Shown here: in pieces, positions 35,443 through 43,923 of the stretch
Layout: each line of letters opens with the position of its first letter
Position numbering within the stretch: the stretch's first letter is position 1
NCBI GenBank assembly: GCA_030680415.1
Contig: JAUXVE010000103.1
Location: 23,003 to 87,002, forward strand
Direction of reading: 5' to 3'
DNA from: Rubrivivax sp.
GTDB taxonomy: Bacteria; Pseudomonadota; Gammaproteobacteria; Burkholderiales; Burkholderiaceae_C
DNA length: 64,000 nucleotides
Translations under genes and position numbers: made by a program
Notes under the pieces: generated by a model
Seen by the model: only the letters and a program-made list of their open reading frames with translations
Database searches by the model: none
What the model was told of the DNA's origin: nothing

Positions 35443-36210
35443 ATGGATTCCTTGGCAGTGATCAGCGGCTTTGCCGTCGGCGCCATCGTCGGCATGACCG
35501 GTGTCGGCGGCGGCTCGCTGATGACACCGTTGCTGCTGGGCGTATTCAGGCTGAACCCGGCCGTGGCCATCGGCACCGACCTGTGGTTTGCCGCCATCAC
35601 CAAGTCCGGCGGCAGCTGGGCGCACCACCGTCACGGCCACGTCGAATACCGCATCACCGCGCTGCTGCTGGCTGGCAGCCTGCCGGCGACGCTGGTCACC
35701 GTCGCCGTGCTGCATCTGAGTGGGCTCACGGCCGGCTGGTCGGGCACCCTGACGGTGACATTGGGCATCGCCTTGCTGCTGACCGCCGTCTCGGTGGCCT
35801 ACCGCCGGGCCTGGCACGCGATCGGGCTGCGGCTCGAGCACTGGCTGCCCGAGCGGCGCAGGGCCGCCCTGACGGTGGCCGCCGGTACCCTGCTGGGGGT
35901 GCTGGTGACGCTCAGTTCGATCGGCGCCGGCGCCATCGGCGCCACGCTGCTGCTGCTGCTGTACCCGCGGCTGCCGGCGCAGAACATCGTCGGCACCGAC
36001 ATCGCCCATGCGGTGCCGCTGACCCTGGTTGCCGGCATCGGCCACGCGCTGCTGGGCCATGTCGACTGGGGTCTGCTGGCGGCTTTGCTCGTCGGCTCGC
36101 TGCCGGGCATCTGGCTCGGTGCGCACCTGACCAAGTCCCTGCCCGAGCGCTTCGTGCGCGGCGTGCTGTGCCTGTCGCTGCTCGGCGCCGGCGTCAAGGT
36201 GCTCAGTTGA
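35443..36210 (+). CDS. TauE/SafE-family sulfite exporter-like membrane protein
   Basis: 255 residues with about eight membrane segments and the duplicated family motif GAIVGMTGVGGGSLMTPLLL near the N-terminus, mirrored by LVTLSSIGAGAIGATLLLLL. TauE/SafE proteins export sulfite or sulfur organics. Placement 16 bp upstream of cysI suggests a role in moving sulfate or sulfite or in detoxifying sulfite. The frame opens earlier with GTG at 35392, but the conserved part starts at MDSLAVISGFAVGA. Confidence 0.87.
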   Translation: MDSLAVISGFAVGAIVGMTGVGGGSLMTPLLLGVFRLNPAVAIGTDLWFAAITKSGGSWAHHRHGHVEYRITALLLAGSLPATLVTVAVLHLSGLTAGWSGTLTVTLGIALLLTAVSVAYRRAWHAIGLRLEHWLPERRRAALTVAAGTLLGVLVTLSSIGAGAIGATLLLLLYPRLPAQNIVGTDIAHAVPLTLVAGIGHALLGHVDWGLLAALLVGSLPGIWLGAHLTKSLPERFVRGVLCLSLLGAGVKVLS

Positions 36211-36226
36211 ACCGGGGCCACCGAAC

Positions 36227-37936
36227 ATGTACCGCTACACCGAATTCGACCGCCGCTTCGTGCGCTCCCGCGCCGCGCAGTTCCGCGACCAATTGCAGCG
36301 CCACCTGGCCGGCGAACTGCCCGACGACGACTTCCGCCCGCTGCGGCTGCAGAACGGCTGGTACCTGCAGCGCCACGCGCCGATGTTGCGGGTGGCCGTG
36401 CCCTATGGCGAACTGTCGAGCCGGCAGCTGCGCCAGCTGGCCCGCATCGCACGCGAATTCGACCTCCAGGACTCCGGTCTGGCCGCCGGACGCGGTGGCT
36501 ACGGACACTTCAGCACGCGCCAGAACATCCAGTTCAACTGGATCCCGCTGGCACGCGCCGCCGACGTCATGGACCTGCTGGCCGAGGTCGACATGCACGG
36601 CATCCAGACCAGCGGCAACTGCATCCGCAACATCACCAGCGACGCGCTGGCCGGCATCGCGCACGACGAGGAGGTCGACCCGCGCCCCTACTGCGAGATC
36701 CTGCGCCAGTGGAGCACGCTGCATCCCGAGTTCTCCTTCCTGCCGCGCAAGTTCAAGATCGCCGTCAGCGGTGCCCGCGAGGACCGCGCCGCCACGGCCT
36801 GGCACGACATCGGCCTGCGGCTGCGCCGCAACGCCGCCGGCGAGGTGGGTTTTGCCGTCGCGGTGGGCGGCGGCATGGGTCGCACGCCGGTGATCGCCAA
36901 GCCCGTGCACGACTTCGTGCCGTGGCGCCAGATCCTCGTCTTCATCGAGGCCGTCGTTCGCGTCTACAACCGCTACGGCCGGCGCGACAACCTGTACAAG
37001 GCGCGCATCAAGATCCTCGTCAGGGCCGAGGGGCAGCGCTTCGTCGACGCCGTCGCCCGCGAGTTCGCTGTGCTGCTCGCCGACCCGGCGACGGCGCTCG
37101 TCCCCGAGGCCGAACTCGAGCGCCTGCAGCGCTGCTTCGCGGCGCCGCCGCTGCCCGCCGCCGCGCCGCCGGCCACGTCCGGCGAAGCGCTGCCGGCCTA
37201 CACACGCTGGGCCGGGCGCAACGTGCACGCCCACCGCCTGCCGGGCTACCGCGCGGTGGCGCTGTCGCTCAAGCGCACCGGCCTGCCGCCGGGCGACGTC
37301 AGCGCCGACCAGATGGAAGGCGCCGCCACGCTGGCCGAGCGCTACAGCCACGGCGAACTGCGTGTCACGCACGACCAGAACCTGCTGCTGCCCTGGGTGC
37401 AGGCCAGTGAGCTGCGCGCGCTGTGGCTGGCGGCGCGCGAGGGCGGCTTCGCGACGCCCAACATCGGTCTCCTGACCGACATGATCGCCTGCCCCGGCGG
37501 CGACCTCTGCGCTCTAGCCAATGCGCGCTCGATCCCCATCGCGGCGGCCATCACCGAGCGCTTTGCCGATCTCGACGAACTGCACGACATCGGCGACATC
37601 GACCTGCACATCAGCGGTTGCATCAATTCCTGCGGCCACCACCACAGCGGCCACATCGGCATCCTCGGCGTCGACAAGGACGGCAGCGAGTGGTACCAGG
37701 TGACGCTGGGCGGCGCCGACGGCAGCCTGCTGTCGGGCGCGGCGACGCCGGGCAAGGTCATCGGCCCGTCGTTCGCCGCCGACGAGGTGCCCGACGCCGT
37801 CGAAGCCGTGATCGCCACCTACCTGCACCAGCGCCAGGGCGGCGAACGATTCATCGAAACCGCGCGCCGCCTGGGCCCGCAGCCCTTCCGCCATGCCGCC
37901 GACGCGGTGCGGCGCAGCACGGCACTGGCCGCATGA
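36227..37936 (+). CDS. cysI: sulfite reductase hemoprotein (nitrite/sulfite reductase family)
   Basis: 569 residues. Six-electron reduction of sulfite to sulfide with siroheme and a 4Fe-4S cluster. Siroheme and substrate segments: GRGGYGHFSTRQNIQFNW and QTSGNCIRNITSD. Cluster ligands: TDMIACPGGDLCALA and LHISGCINSCGHHHSGHIG. The cobA gene at the end of the operon makes the siroheme precursor. It overlaps the DUF934 gene by ATGA. No partner flavoprotein gene is in the operon, so the electron donor may be ferredoxin. Confidence 0.94.
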   Translation: MYRYTEFDRRFVRSRAAQFRDQLQRHLAGELPDDDFRPLRLQNGWYLQRHAPMLRVAVPYGELSSRQLRQLARIAREFDLQDSGLAAGRGGYGHFSTRQNIQFNWIPLARAADVMDLLAEVDMHGIQTSGNCIRNITSDALAGIAHDEEVDPRPYCEILRQWSTLHPEFSFLPRKFKIAVSGAREDRAATAWHDIGLRLRRNAAGEVGFAVAVGGGMGRTPVIAKPVHDFVPWRQILVFIEAVVRVYNRYGRRDNLYKARIKILVRAEGQRFVDAVAREFAVLLADPATALVPEAELERLQRCFAAPPLPAAAPPATSGEALPAYTRWAGRNVHAHRLPGYRAVALSLKRTGLPPGDVSADQMEGAATLAERYSHGELRVTHDQNLLLPWVQASELRALWLAAREGGFATPNIGLLTDMIACPGGDLCALANARSIPIAAAITERFADLDELHDIGDIDLHISGCINSCGHHHSGHIGILGVDKDGSEWYQVTLGGADGSLLSGAATPGKVIGPSFAADEVPDAVEAVIATYLHQRQGGERFIETARRLGPQPFRHAADAVRRSTALAA

Positions 37937-38331
37937 GCCGGGAGCAGACCATGGAATTCCTTGAACCAGGCAGCGCCCCGCCCGCCGGCACGCTGCTGCT
38001 GGACAACACCGCCGACGTAATCGTCGGCGCCGACGAGATCCGTCGGCACGCCGCGGTGGCGCTGCACTTCCCGCGCTGGACCGACGGCCGCGCCTATTCG
38101 CAGGCCGTACTGCTGCGCGGCCGGCTGCATTACACCGGCGGCGTGATCGCCACCGGCGAGGTGCTGGCCGACATGCTGCCGCTGCTGCGCCGTTGCGGCT
38201 TCGACGCCGTGCAACTGCGCGCCGACCAGCGGCTGGAAACGGCGCAGCGCGCGCTCGGCTACTTCGATTCCCACTACCAGGTCGGCGCCGGCGAACGCCG
38301 GTCCCTGTCCGCATCAGGAGCCACACCATGA
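37933..38331 (+). CDS. DUF934 family protein of the sulfite reductase operon
   Basis: 132 residues. Family stretches: FPRWTDGRAYSQAVLLRGRL, GEVLADMLPLLRRCGFDAVQ, ETAQRALGYFDSHYQ. It is regularly encoded directly after cysI in betaproteobacteria and is thought to help sulfite reduction, but no activity is established. ATGA overlap with cysI; it overlaps cysH by 4 nt. Confidence 0.88.
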   Translation: MSREQTMEFLEPGSAPPAGTLLLDNTADVIVGADEIRRHAAVALHFPRWTDGRAYSQAVLLRGRLHYTGGVIATGEVLADMLPLLRRCGFDAVQLRADQRLETAQRALGYFDSHYQVGAGERRSLSASGATP

Positions 38332-39065
38332 ACCGCGCCATCGACCTTTACGCCCGCCCCACGCCGGGCTTCGACTCCCGCGTCGCCCATGCGCTGGCAC
38401 AGCTGCGACTGGCCGCCGCCCAGCACGCCGGCCGCATCGTGCAGACGACGAGCCTGGGCGCCGAGGACATGGTCGTCACCGACCTCATCGCACGCCACCG
38501 GCTGCCGATCGCGCTGGCGACGCTGGACACCGGCCAACTGCACGAGCAGACGCTGGCGCTGATCCCGCGCATCGAAGCCCGCTTCGGCCTGAAGGTCGAG
38601 CGCTGGCAGCCGCGTGCCGAGCAGGCGATCCACTTCGTCGCGCGCCATGGCGACACGGCCATGCGCCGCAGCGTCGAACTGCGCCAGGCCTGCTGCAGGC
38701 TGCGCAAGCTCGAGCCGCTGGCGCGCGCGCTCGCCGGCCGCAGCGCCTGGGTGACGGGGCTGCGGCGCGAACAATCCGGAAGCCGCGTCGAGGTCCCGCA
38801 CGAAGAGACCGACGACCAGGGCCGCGCCAAGCTCAACCCCCTGGCCGACTGGAGCTGGGCCGATGTCTGGCACTACATCGCCCAGCATGAGGTGCCCTAC
38901 AACCCGCTGCACGACGCCTACTTCCCGAGCATCGGCTGCGAGCCATGCACGCGCGCCATCGCCGTCGGTGAAGACTTCCGCGCCGGGCGCTGGTGGTGGG
39001 AAAGCGAAAGCGCGAAGGAATGCGGCTTGCATCCGAGCCGCAACACCAAGGAAGTCACCGCATGA
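38328..39065 (+). CDS. cysH: adenylylsulfate (APS) reductase, thioredoxin-dependent
   Basis: 245 residues. Reduces APS to sulfite in the cytosol. P-loop-type segment TTSLGAEDMVVTDL and two cysteine pairs, RQACCRLRK and SIGCEPCTRAI, which bind a 4Fe-4S cluster and mark an APS rather than a PAPS reductase. This fits the absence of cysC from the operon. AGGAG 8 nt upstream supports ATG 38328. Confidence 0.94.
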   Translation: MNRAIDLYARPTPGFDSRVAHALAQLRLAAAQHAGRIVQTTSLGAEDMVVTDLIARHRLPIALATLDTGQLHEQTLALIPRIEARFGLKVERWQPRAEQAIHFVARHGDTAMRRSVELRQACCRLRKLEPLARALAGRSAWVTGLRREQSGSRVEVPHEETDDQGRAKLNPLADWSWADVWHYIAQHEVPYNPLHDAYFPSIGCEPCTRAIAVGEDFRAGRWWWESESAKECGLHPSRNTKEVTA

Positions 39066-40021
39066 ACGCCCCCGCCACGCTGGAGCACCTGCTCCCCGAA
39101 CTGGACCACCAGCATCTGGATGGCCTGGAAGAGGAAGCCATCTTCATCTTGCGCGAGGTCGTGGCCAGCTTCGAGCGGCCGGCACTGCTGTTCTCGGGCG
39201 GCAAGGACTCGTGCGTCGTGCTGCGCCTGGCCGAGAAGGCCTTCAAGCAGCACCTCGGCGGTGACGAGTTCAGTGGTGCCCTGCCCTTCCCGCTGCTGCA
39301 CGTCGACACCGGGCACAACTTCCCCGAGGTGATCGAGTTCCGCGACCGCCGCGTCGCCGAGATGGGCGAGCGGCTGCTGGTGGGCAGCGTCGAGGACTCG
39401 ATCCGCAGCGGCAGCGTGCGCCTGGCGCACGCGCTGGAGTCGCGCAACGGCCACCAGACGGTGACGCTGCTGGAGGCGATCGCCGAACACCGCTTCGACT
39501 GCCTCGTCGGCGGTGCCCGCCGCGACGAGGAAAAGGCGCGCGCCAAGGAACGCATCTTCAGCCACCGCGACGGCTTCGGCCAGTGGCAGCCCAAGGAACA
39601 GCGGCCGGAACTGTGGACGCTGTTCAACACGCGGCTGCGCCCCGGCGAACACTTCCGCGCTTTTCCGATCAGCAACTGGACCGAGCTCGACGTCTGGCTG
39701 TACATCGCCCGCGAGCGCATCCCGCTGCCGGAGATGTACTACAGCCACCAGCGGCCGGTAGTGCGCCGCCGCGGCCTGCTGGTGCCGGTGACCGAGGTCA
39801 CGCCAGTGGGTCCGGGGGAAACGGTCGAAACGCTGCCGGTGCGTTTTCGTACCGTCGGCGACATGACCTGCACCTGCCCGGTGGAGAGCCTGGCCGCCAG
39901 CGCGGCCGAGATCGTGGCCGAGACGCTGACGGTGACGATCAGCGAACGAGGCGCCACGCGCCTGGACGACCGCAGCTCCGATTCCGCGATGGAGAGGCGC
40001 AAGAAGGAAGGGTATTTCTGA
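39062..40021 (+). CDS. cysD: sulfate adenylyltransferase subunit 2
   Basis: 319 residues. Makes APS from sulfate and ATP together with CysN. PP-loop motif LLFSGGKDSCVVLRLAEKAF near residue 45, then PFPLLHVDTGHNFPEVIEFR, GGARRDEEKARAKERIFS and the C-terminal SDSAMERRKKEGYF. Start and stop overlap the flanking genes by a few nt. Confidence 0.96.
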   Translation: MNAPATLEHLLPELDHQHLDGLEEEAIFILREVVASFERPALLFSGGKDSCVVLRLAEKAFKQHLGGDEFSGALPFPLLHVDTGHNFPEVIEFRDRRVAEMGERLLVGSVEDSIRSGSVRLAHALESRNGHQTVTLLEAIAEHRFDCLVGGARRDEEKARAKERIFSHRDGFGQWQPKEQRPELWTLFNTRLRPGEHFRAFPISNWTELDVWLYIARERIPLPEMYYSHQRPVVRRRGLLVPVTEVTPVGPGETVETLPVRFRTVGDMTCTCPVESLAASAAEIVAETLTVTISERGATRLDDRSSDSAMERRKKEGYF

Positions 40022-41370
40022 TGGCCGCCGTGATCGACATTCCCCTTGCTGTGGCCGCAACGGCCGCCCCGGCAGCGACCACCCGCCGCGCGCTGCGCTT
40101 CCTCACCGCCGGCAGCGTCGACGACGGCAAGAGCACGCTCATCGGCCGCCTGCTCTACGACAGCCGCGCCATCCTGGCCGACCAGCTCGACCACCTGCAC
40201 GCCCGCGCCGCCGGCCAGCAGCGCACCGCGGGCGACCCCGGCTTCGACTTGTCGCAGCTCACCGACGGCCTGGAGGCCGAGCGTGAACAGGGCATCACGA
40301 TCGACGTCGCCTACCGCTACTTCGCCACCCCGGCGCGCAAGTTCATCATCGCTGACGCCCCCGGCCACGAGCAGTACACGCGCAACATGGTCACCGCCGC
40401 TGCCGGCAGCGACGCGGCCGTGGTGCTGGTCGACGTGACCAAGCTCGACCTCGCCGCGCGGCCCTTGCGCCTGCTGCCGCAGACACGGCGCCACGCCCTG
40501 CTGGCGCACCTGCTGCGCGTGCCGAGCATCGTCGTCGCCGTCAACAAGCTCGACGCCGTGGCCGACCCCGGCGCCGCCTTCCGCGCCGTGCGCGGCGCGC
40601 TGCAGGCCTTTGCCGACGAAGCCGGCGTCGCCGTGGCCGGCATCGTGCCGATCTCGGCGCTGCGCGGCGACAACGTCACCACGCCGCTGGCCGTGCCCTG
40701 GTACGGCGGCCCTTCGCTGCTGCAGTTGCTGGAAGACCTGCCGGCGACCGCGGAGCGCAGCCATGGCGACTTCACGCTGCCGGTGCAGTACGTGGCGCGA
40801 CAGGGCTTGGGCACCGGCAAGCAGCCGCGTGTGCTGTGGGGCCGCGTCGCCGCGGGCCGCGTGCAGGTCGGTGACGAGGTCGCCGTCTTTCCCAGCGGCG
40901 AAAGCGCCCGCGTCGCCGAAGTGCGGCGTGCCGGTCACGCCGTGGGCCAGGCGCAGGCGGGTCAGTCGGCCGGCGTCGTGCTCGACCGCCAGCTCGACGT
41001 CTCGCGCGGCGACTGGCTGGCCACGCCCGGCGGCCTGCAGCCGACGCGGCGCTTTGCGGCGACGCTGGCCTGGCTCGACAGCGAAACCGCCACGCCGGGC
41101 CGCAAGTACTGGCTGCGCCACGGCAACCGCTGGGTGCAGGGGCAGCTCGTGAGCGTAGAACATCGGCTCGACATCCACACCCTGCAGCCGACCGCGTCGC
41201 ACCAGCTCGCCGCCAACGACATCGGCGAGGTCGTCTTCGAACTGCAGCAGGCGCTGCCGCTGGCCGCCTATGCCGACAACCGCGTCGGCGGCGCGCTGAT
41301 CGTCGTCGACCCGGCCAGCCACCGCACCAGCGGCGCGCTGCTGGTGCGCCGCACCAGCGAGGCCCGGTGA
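40021..41370 (+). CDS. cysN: sulfate adenylyltransferase subunit 1 (GTPase)
   Basis: 449 residues. GTP-binding motifs in order: GSVDDGKSTLIGRLLYDS, the switch segment EREQGITIDVAYRYF, ADAPGHEQYTRNM and NKLDAV. GTP hydrolysis drives APS synthesis by CysD. There is no CysC (APS kinase) fusion at the C-terminus, in line with an APS reductase pathway. The start is one nt inside the cysD stop. Confidence 0.95.
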   Translation: MAAVIDIPLAVAATAAPAATTRRALRFLTAGSVDDGKSTLIGRLLYDSRAILADQLDHLHARAAGQQRTAGDPGFDLSQLTDGLEAEREQGITIDVAYRYFATPARKFIIADAPGHEQYTRNMVTAAAGSDAAVVLVDVTKLDLAARPLRLLPQTRRHALLAHLLRVPSIVVAVNKLDAVADPGAAFRAVRGALQAFADEAGVAVAGIVPISALRGDNVTTPLAVPWYGGPSLLQLLEDLPATAERSHGDFTLPVQYVARQGLGTGKQPRVLWGRVAAGRVQVGDEVAVFPSGESARVAEVRRAGHAVGQAQAGQSAGVVLDRQLDVSRGDWLATPGGLQPTRRFAATLAWLDSETATPGRKYWLRHGNRWVQGQLVSVEHRLDIHTLQPTASHQLAANDIGEVVFELQQALPLAAYADNRVGGALIVVDPASHRTSGALLVRRTSEAR

Positions 41371-42140
41371 TGGCTGGCGCGGCCACTGGGCGCGTGGTCT
41401 TCATCGGCGCCGGGCCGGGGGCCGCAGACCTCATCACCGTGCGTGGCGCGCAGCGCCTGGCGCAGGCCGACGTGGTGCTGTTCGACGCCCTCACTGACCC
41501 GGCGCTGCGCGACTTTGCGCCACAGGCGCGCTGGATCGACGTCGGTAAACGCGGCGGGCGCCACGCCACCGACCAGGCCGCCATCGGCGCGCTGCTGGTG
41601 CGCCAGGCCCGCGAGCAGCGCATCGTGGTGCGCCTGAAGGGTGGCGACCCCAGCGTGTTCGGGCGCCTGGAAGAAGAGCTGCAGGCCTTGGCCGCTGCCG
41701 GCATCGCCTGCGAGGTGGTGCCCGGCGTCACCGCCGCGCTGGCCGCCGCTGCCGACACACTGCGCCCGCTATCACGCCGCGGCAAGGGCCGCAGCGTCGG
41801 CCTGTCGACGGCAATGACGGCCCAGGGCACGCTGCAGGGCGGCTGCCACGCCGACACCGAGGTCTTCTATATGGCCGGGCGCCGGCTCGGCGCGCTCGGC
41901 CGCGCCTTGCTGGCCGCCGGCTGGGCCCTGGACACGCCGGTGTGCGTGGTGTCGCGTGCCGGCTGGCCCGACCGCCTGGCCAGCGACCACGGTCTGGCCG
42001 ACCTGGGGCAGGCGGCGCTGCTGCACGCGGGCCGCCCCACGGTGGTGACGGTGGGTGCCGGCGCCCGCGCCGTGGCCCACGCAGCGCAGGCCGGCGCCCT
42101 TCACCACGCCCCTGCCGGGGTGGGGTCGGCGGCACCGTAA
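41370..42140 (+). CDS. cobA: uroporphyrinogen-III C-methyltransferase
   Basis: 256 residues. SAM-dependent methylation of uroporphyrinogen III to precorrin-2, the first step toward the siroheme of CysI. Family motifs: VVFIGAGPGAADLITVRGAQ, VDVGKRGG-like IDVGKRGGRHATDQ, VRLKGGDPSVFGRLEEE and EVVPGVTAA. The CysG dehydrogenase/ferrochelatase half is absent. ATG 41370 overlaps the cysN stop; a GTG directly before it is also in frame. Confidence 0.92.
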   Translation: MAGAATGRVVFIGAGPGAADLITVRGAQRLAQADVVLFDALTDPALRDFAPQARWIDVGKRGGRHATDQAAIGALLVRQAREQRIVVRLKGGDPSVFGRLEEELQALAAAGIACEVVPGVTAALAAAADTLRPLSRRGKGRSVGLSTAMTAQGTLQGGCHADTEVFYMAGRRLGALGRALLAAGWALDTPVCVVSRAGWPDRLASDHGLADLGQAALLHAGRPTVVTVGAGARAVAHAAQAGALHHAPAGVGSAAP

Positions 42141-42206
42141 AATCTGCGCTCCTGGCGGATCGCGGCATGTGCCGCCATGGTCCCGCCTTCCCATCGCGAG
42201 CCTTCC

Positions 42207-42530
42207 ATGACCCACGTCGTTCTCGAATCGTGCATCCGCTGCAAGTACACGGACTGCGTCGATGTCTGTCCCGTCGACTGCTTCCGCGAGGGGCCCAACA
42301 TGCTGGTCATCGACCCCGACGAATGCATCGACTGCGCGGTGTGCATCCCCGAGTGCCCGGTCAACGCCATCCTGCCCGAAGAAGACGTGCCCACCGACCA
42401 GTTGCCCTTCCTCAAGCTCAACGCCGAGCTGTCGCGCAAGTGGCCCAGCATCACCAAGCGCAAGGCGCCGCCGGCCGATGCCGACGAATGGAAAGACCGC
42501 CGCGACAAGCTGGACCAGCTCGTGCGCTGA
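42207..42530 (+). CDS. fdxA: 7Fe-type ferredoxin
   Basis: 107 residues. Two cluster motifs: [18 protein letters not shown] near the N-terminus (pattern of a 3Fe-4S plus shared 4Fe-4S site) and [16 protein letters not shown] near 40-55. The C-terminal [11 protein letters not shown] region is typical for FdxA. Small cytosolic electron carrier; the ferredoxin reductase gene follows after 6 nt and may be its partner. Confidence 0.95.
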   Translation: MTHVVLESCIRCKYTDCVDVCPVDCFREGPNMLVIDPDECIDCAVCIPECPVNAILPEEDVPTDQLPFLKLNAELSRKWPSITKRKAPPADADEWKDRRDKLDQLVR

Positions 42531-42536
42531 AAGAAC

Positions 42537-43637
42537 ATGCAGGTCGACGAAAACCCCGCCATCGCGGCGGCGGCAGGCGGCCACGACGGGCCGATCGAAA
42601 CCGACGCCGTCATCGTGGGTGCCGGCCCGGTGGGCCTGTTCCAGGTCTTCGAGCTGGGCCTGCTGGAGATCAAGGCGCACGTCATCGACTCGCTGGCCTA
42701 TCCCGGCGGCCAGTGCATCGAGCTCTACCCCGACAAACCCATCTACGACATCCCGGCCGTGCCGATGTGCACCGGCAAGGAACTCACCGACAACCTGCTC
42801 AAGCAGATCGAGCCCTTCGGCGCCACCTTTCACTTTGGCCACGAGGTCAGCGTGGTACGCAAGCAGGACGACGGCCGCTTCTACGTTGAAACGTCCAGAG
42901 GCACGCGCTTCCTGAGCAAGACGGTGTTCATCGCCGGCGGCGTGGGTTCGTTCCAGCCGCGCACGCTGCGCCTGGACGGCATCGACAAGTACCTCGACAC
43001 GCAGCTCTTCTACCGCGTGAAGAGCCCAGCACAGTTCGCGGGCAGGAACCTGGTCATCATCGGCGGCGGCGACTCGGCGCTGGACTGGACGCTGAACTTC
43101 GTGCAGGAGGGCCCGCACCGCGCCGAGAGCGTGATCCTCATGCACCGTCGCGACGCTTTCCGCGCGGCACCGGCCAGCGTGGCCAAGATGCGCGAGCTGT
43201 GCGAGGCCTACGAGATGCAGTTCGTGGTCGGCCAGGCCACCGGCTTCGAAGAGCAGGACGGCCGCCTGACCAGGCTCAAGGTCACCGGCAGCGACGGCGT
43301 CACCCGTGTCGTGCCCTTGGACATGCTGCTGGTGTTCTTCGGCCTCAGCCCCAAGCTCGGACCGATCGCCGACTGGGGGCTGGGCGTCGACCGCAAGCAG
43401 CTCGTCGTCGACACCGAGAAGTTCGAGACCACGGTGCCCGGCATCTTCGCGGTGGGCGACATCAACACCTACCCGGGCAAGAAGAAGCTCATCCTGTCGG
43501 GCTTTCACGAGGCCGCGCTGGCCGCCTTCGGCGCCGCGCCCTACGTGTTCCCGGAAAAGCGCATCCTGCTGCAGTACACGACCACCAGCCCCAAGCTGCA
43601 CAAGGTACTGGGCGTGGAGACGCCGGTGTTCGACTGA
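42537..43637 (+). CDS. thioredoxin reductase-like ferredoxin-NADP+ reductase
   Basis: 366 residues. FAD-binding [17 protein letters not shown] at the N-terminus, [22 protein letters not shown]-binding [17 protein letters not shown], and [20 protein letters not shown] near the end. The redox CxxC of thioredoxin reductase is absent, which marks the YumC-type ferredoxin reductase. The adjacent fdxA is the likely partner. Confidence 0.92.
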   Translation: MQVDENPAIAAAAGGHDGPIETDAVIVGAGPVGLFQVFELGLLEIKAHVIDSLAYPGGQCIELYPDKPIYDIPAVPMCTGKELTDNLLKQIEPFGATFHFGHEVSVVRKQDDGRFYVETSRGTRFLSKTVFIAGGVGSFQPRTLRLDGIDKYLDTQLFYRVKSPAQFAGRNLVIIGGGDSALDWTLNFVQEGPHRAESVILMHRRDAFRAAPASVAKMRELCEAYEMQFVVGQATGFEEQDGRLTRLKVTGSDGVTRVVPLDMLLVFFGLSPKLGPIADWGLGVDRKQLVVDTEKFETTVPGIFAVGDINTYPGKKKLILSGFHEAALAAFGAAPYVFPEKRILLQYTTTSPKLHKVLGVETPVFD

Positions 43638-43666
43638 AGCAGCGCGCCGCGCGCCCCACTGTCAAT

Positions 43667-43693
43667 ACAGCCCGCCCTCGGCGGGCTGTTTTG
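43667..43693 (+). terminator. rho-independent terminator after the ferredoxin reductase gene
   Basis: ACAGCCCGCC pairs with GGCGGGCTGT around a 3-nt loop, followed by TTTTG. It separates the ferredoxin unit from the riboswitch-controlled receptor. Confidence 0.9.
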
Positions 43694-43761
43694 TCGAGGG
43701 CTCACGAATGCGCTGGCGCGCTGGTTGATAATGCCGCTTGGTGCAGGGCCCGTTCCTGCAT

Positions 43762-43855
43762 CACTTCGCTAGGGGTGTTGGCGCTGCCGCAAGGCAGTGT
43801 CGACTGAGAAAGTCCCTTTGAACCTGATTGAGGTAATCCTCGCGCAGGGAAGCAG
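43762..43855 (+). ncRNA. TPP riboswitch (THI element)
   Basis: All conserved parts of the thiamine pyrophosphate aptamer occur in order: AGGGGTG, a variable GC-rich hairpin (GCTGCCGCAAGGCAG), CTGAGA (43804-43809), CCCTTTGAACCTGATT, GGTAAT (43832-43837) and CGCAGGGAAGC. A TGATAAT sequence at 43726-43732 could be the -10 box, with no clear -35. The aptamer ends about 70 nt before the receptor start. No obvious terminator follows, so control of ribosome access is more likely; this is inference. Confidence 0.9.
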
Positions 43856-43923
43856 TCACCAGCAGCCGCCCGCTCAGGGCCGTGCCTGCCGATATGCCCC
43901 CTGCCATCGCTCGAAAGCTCACG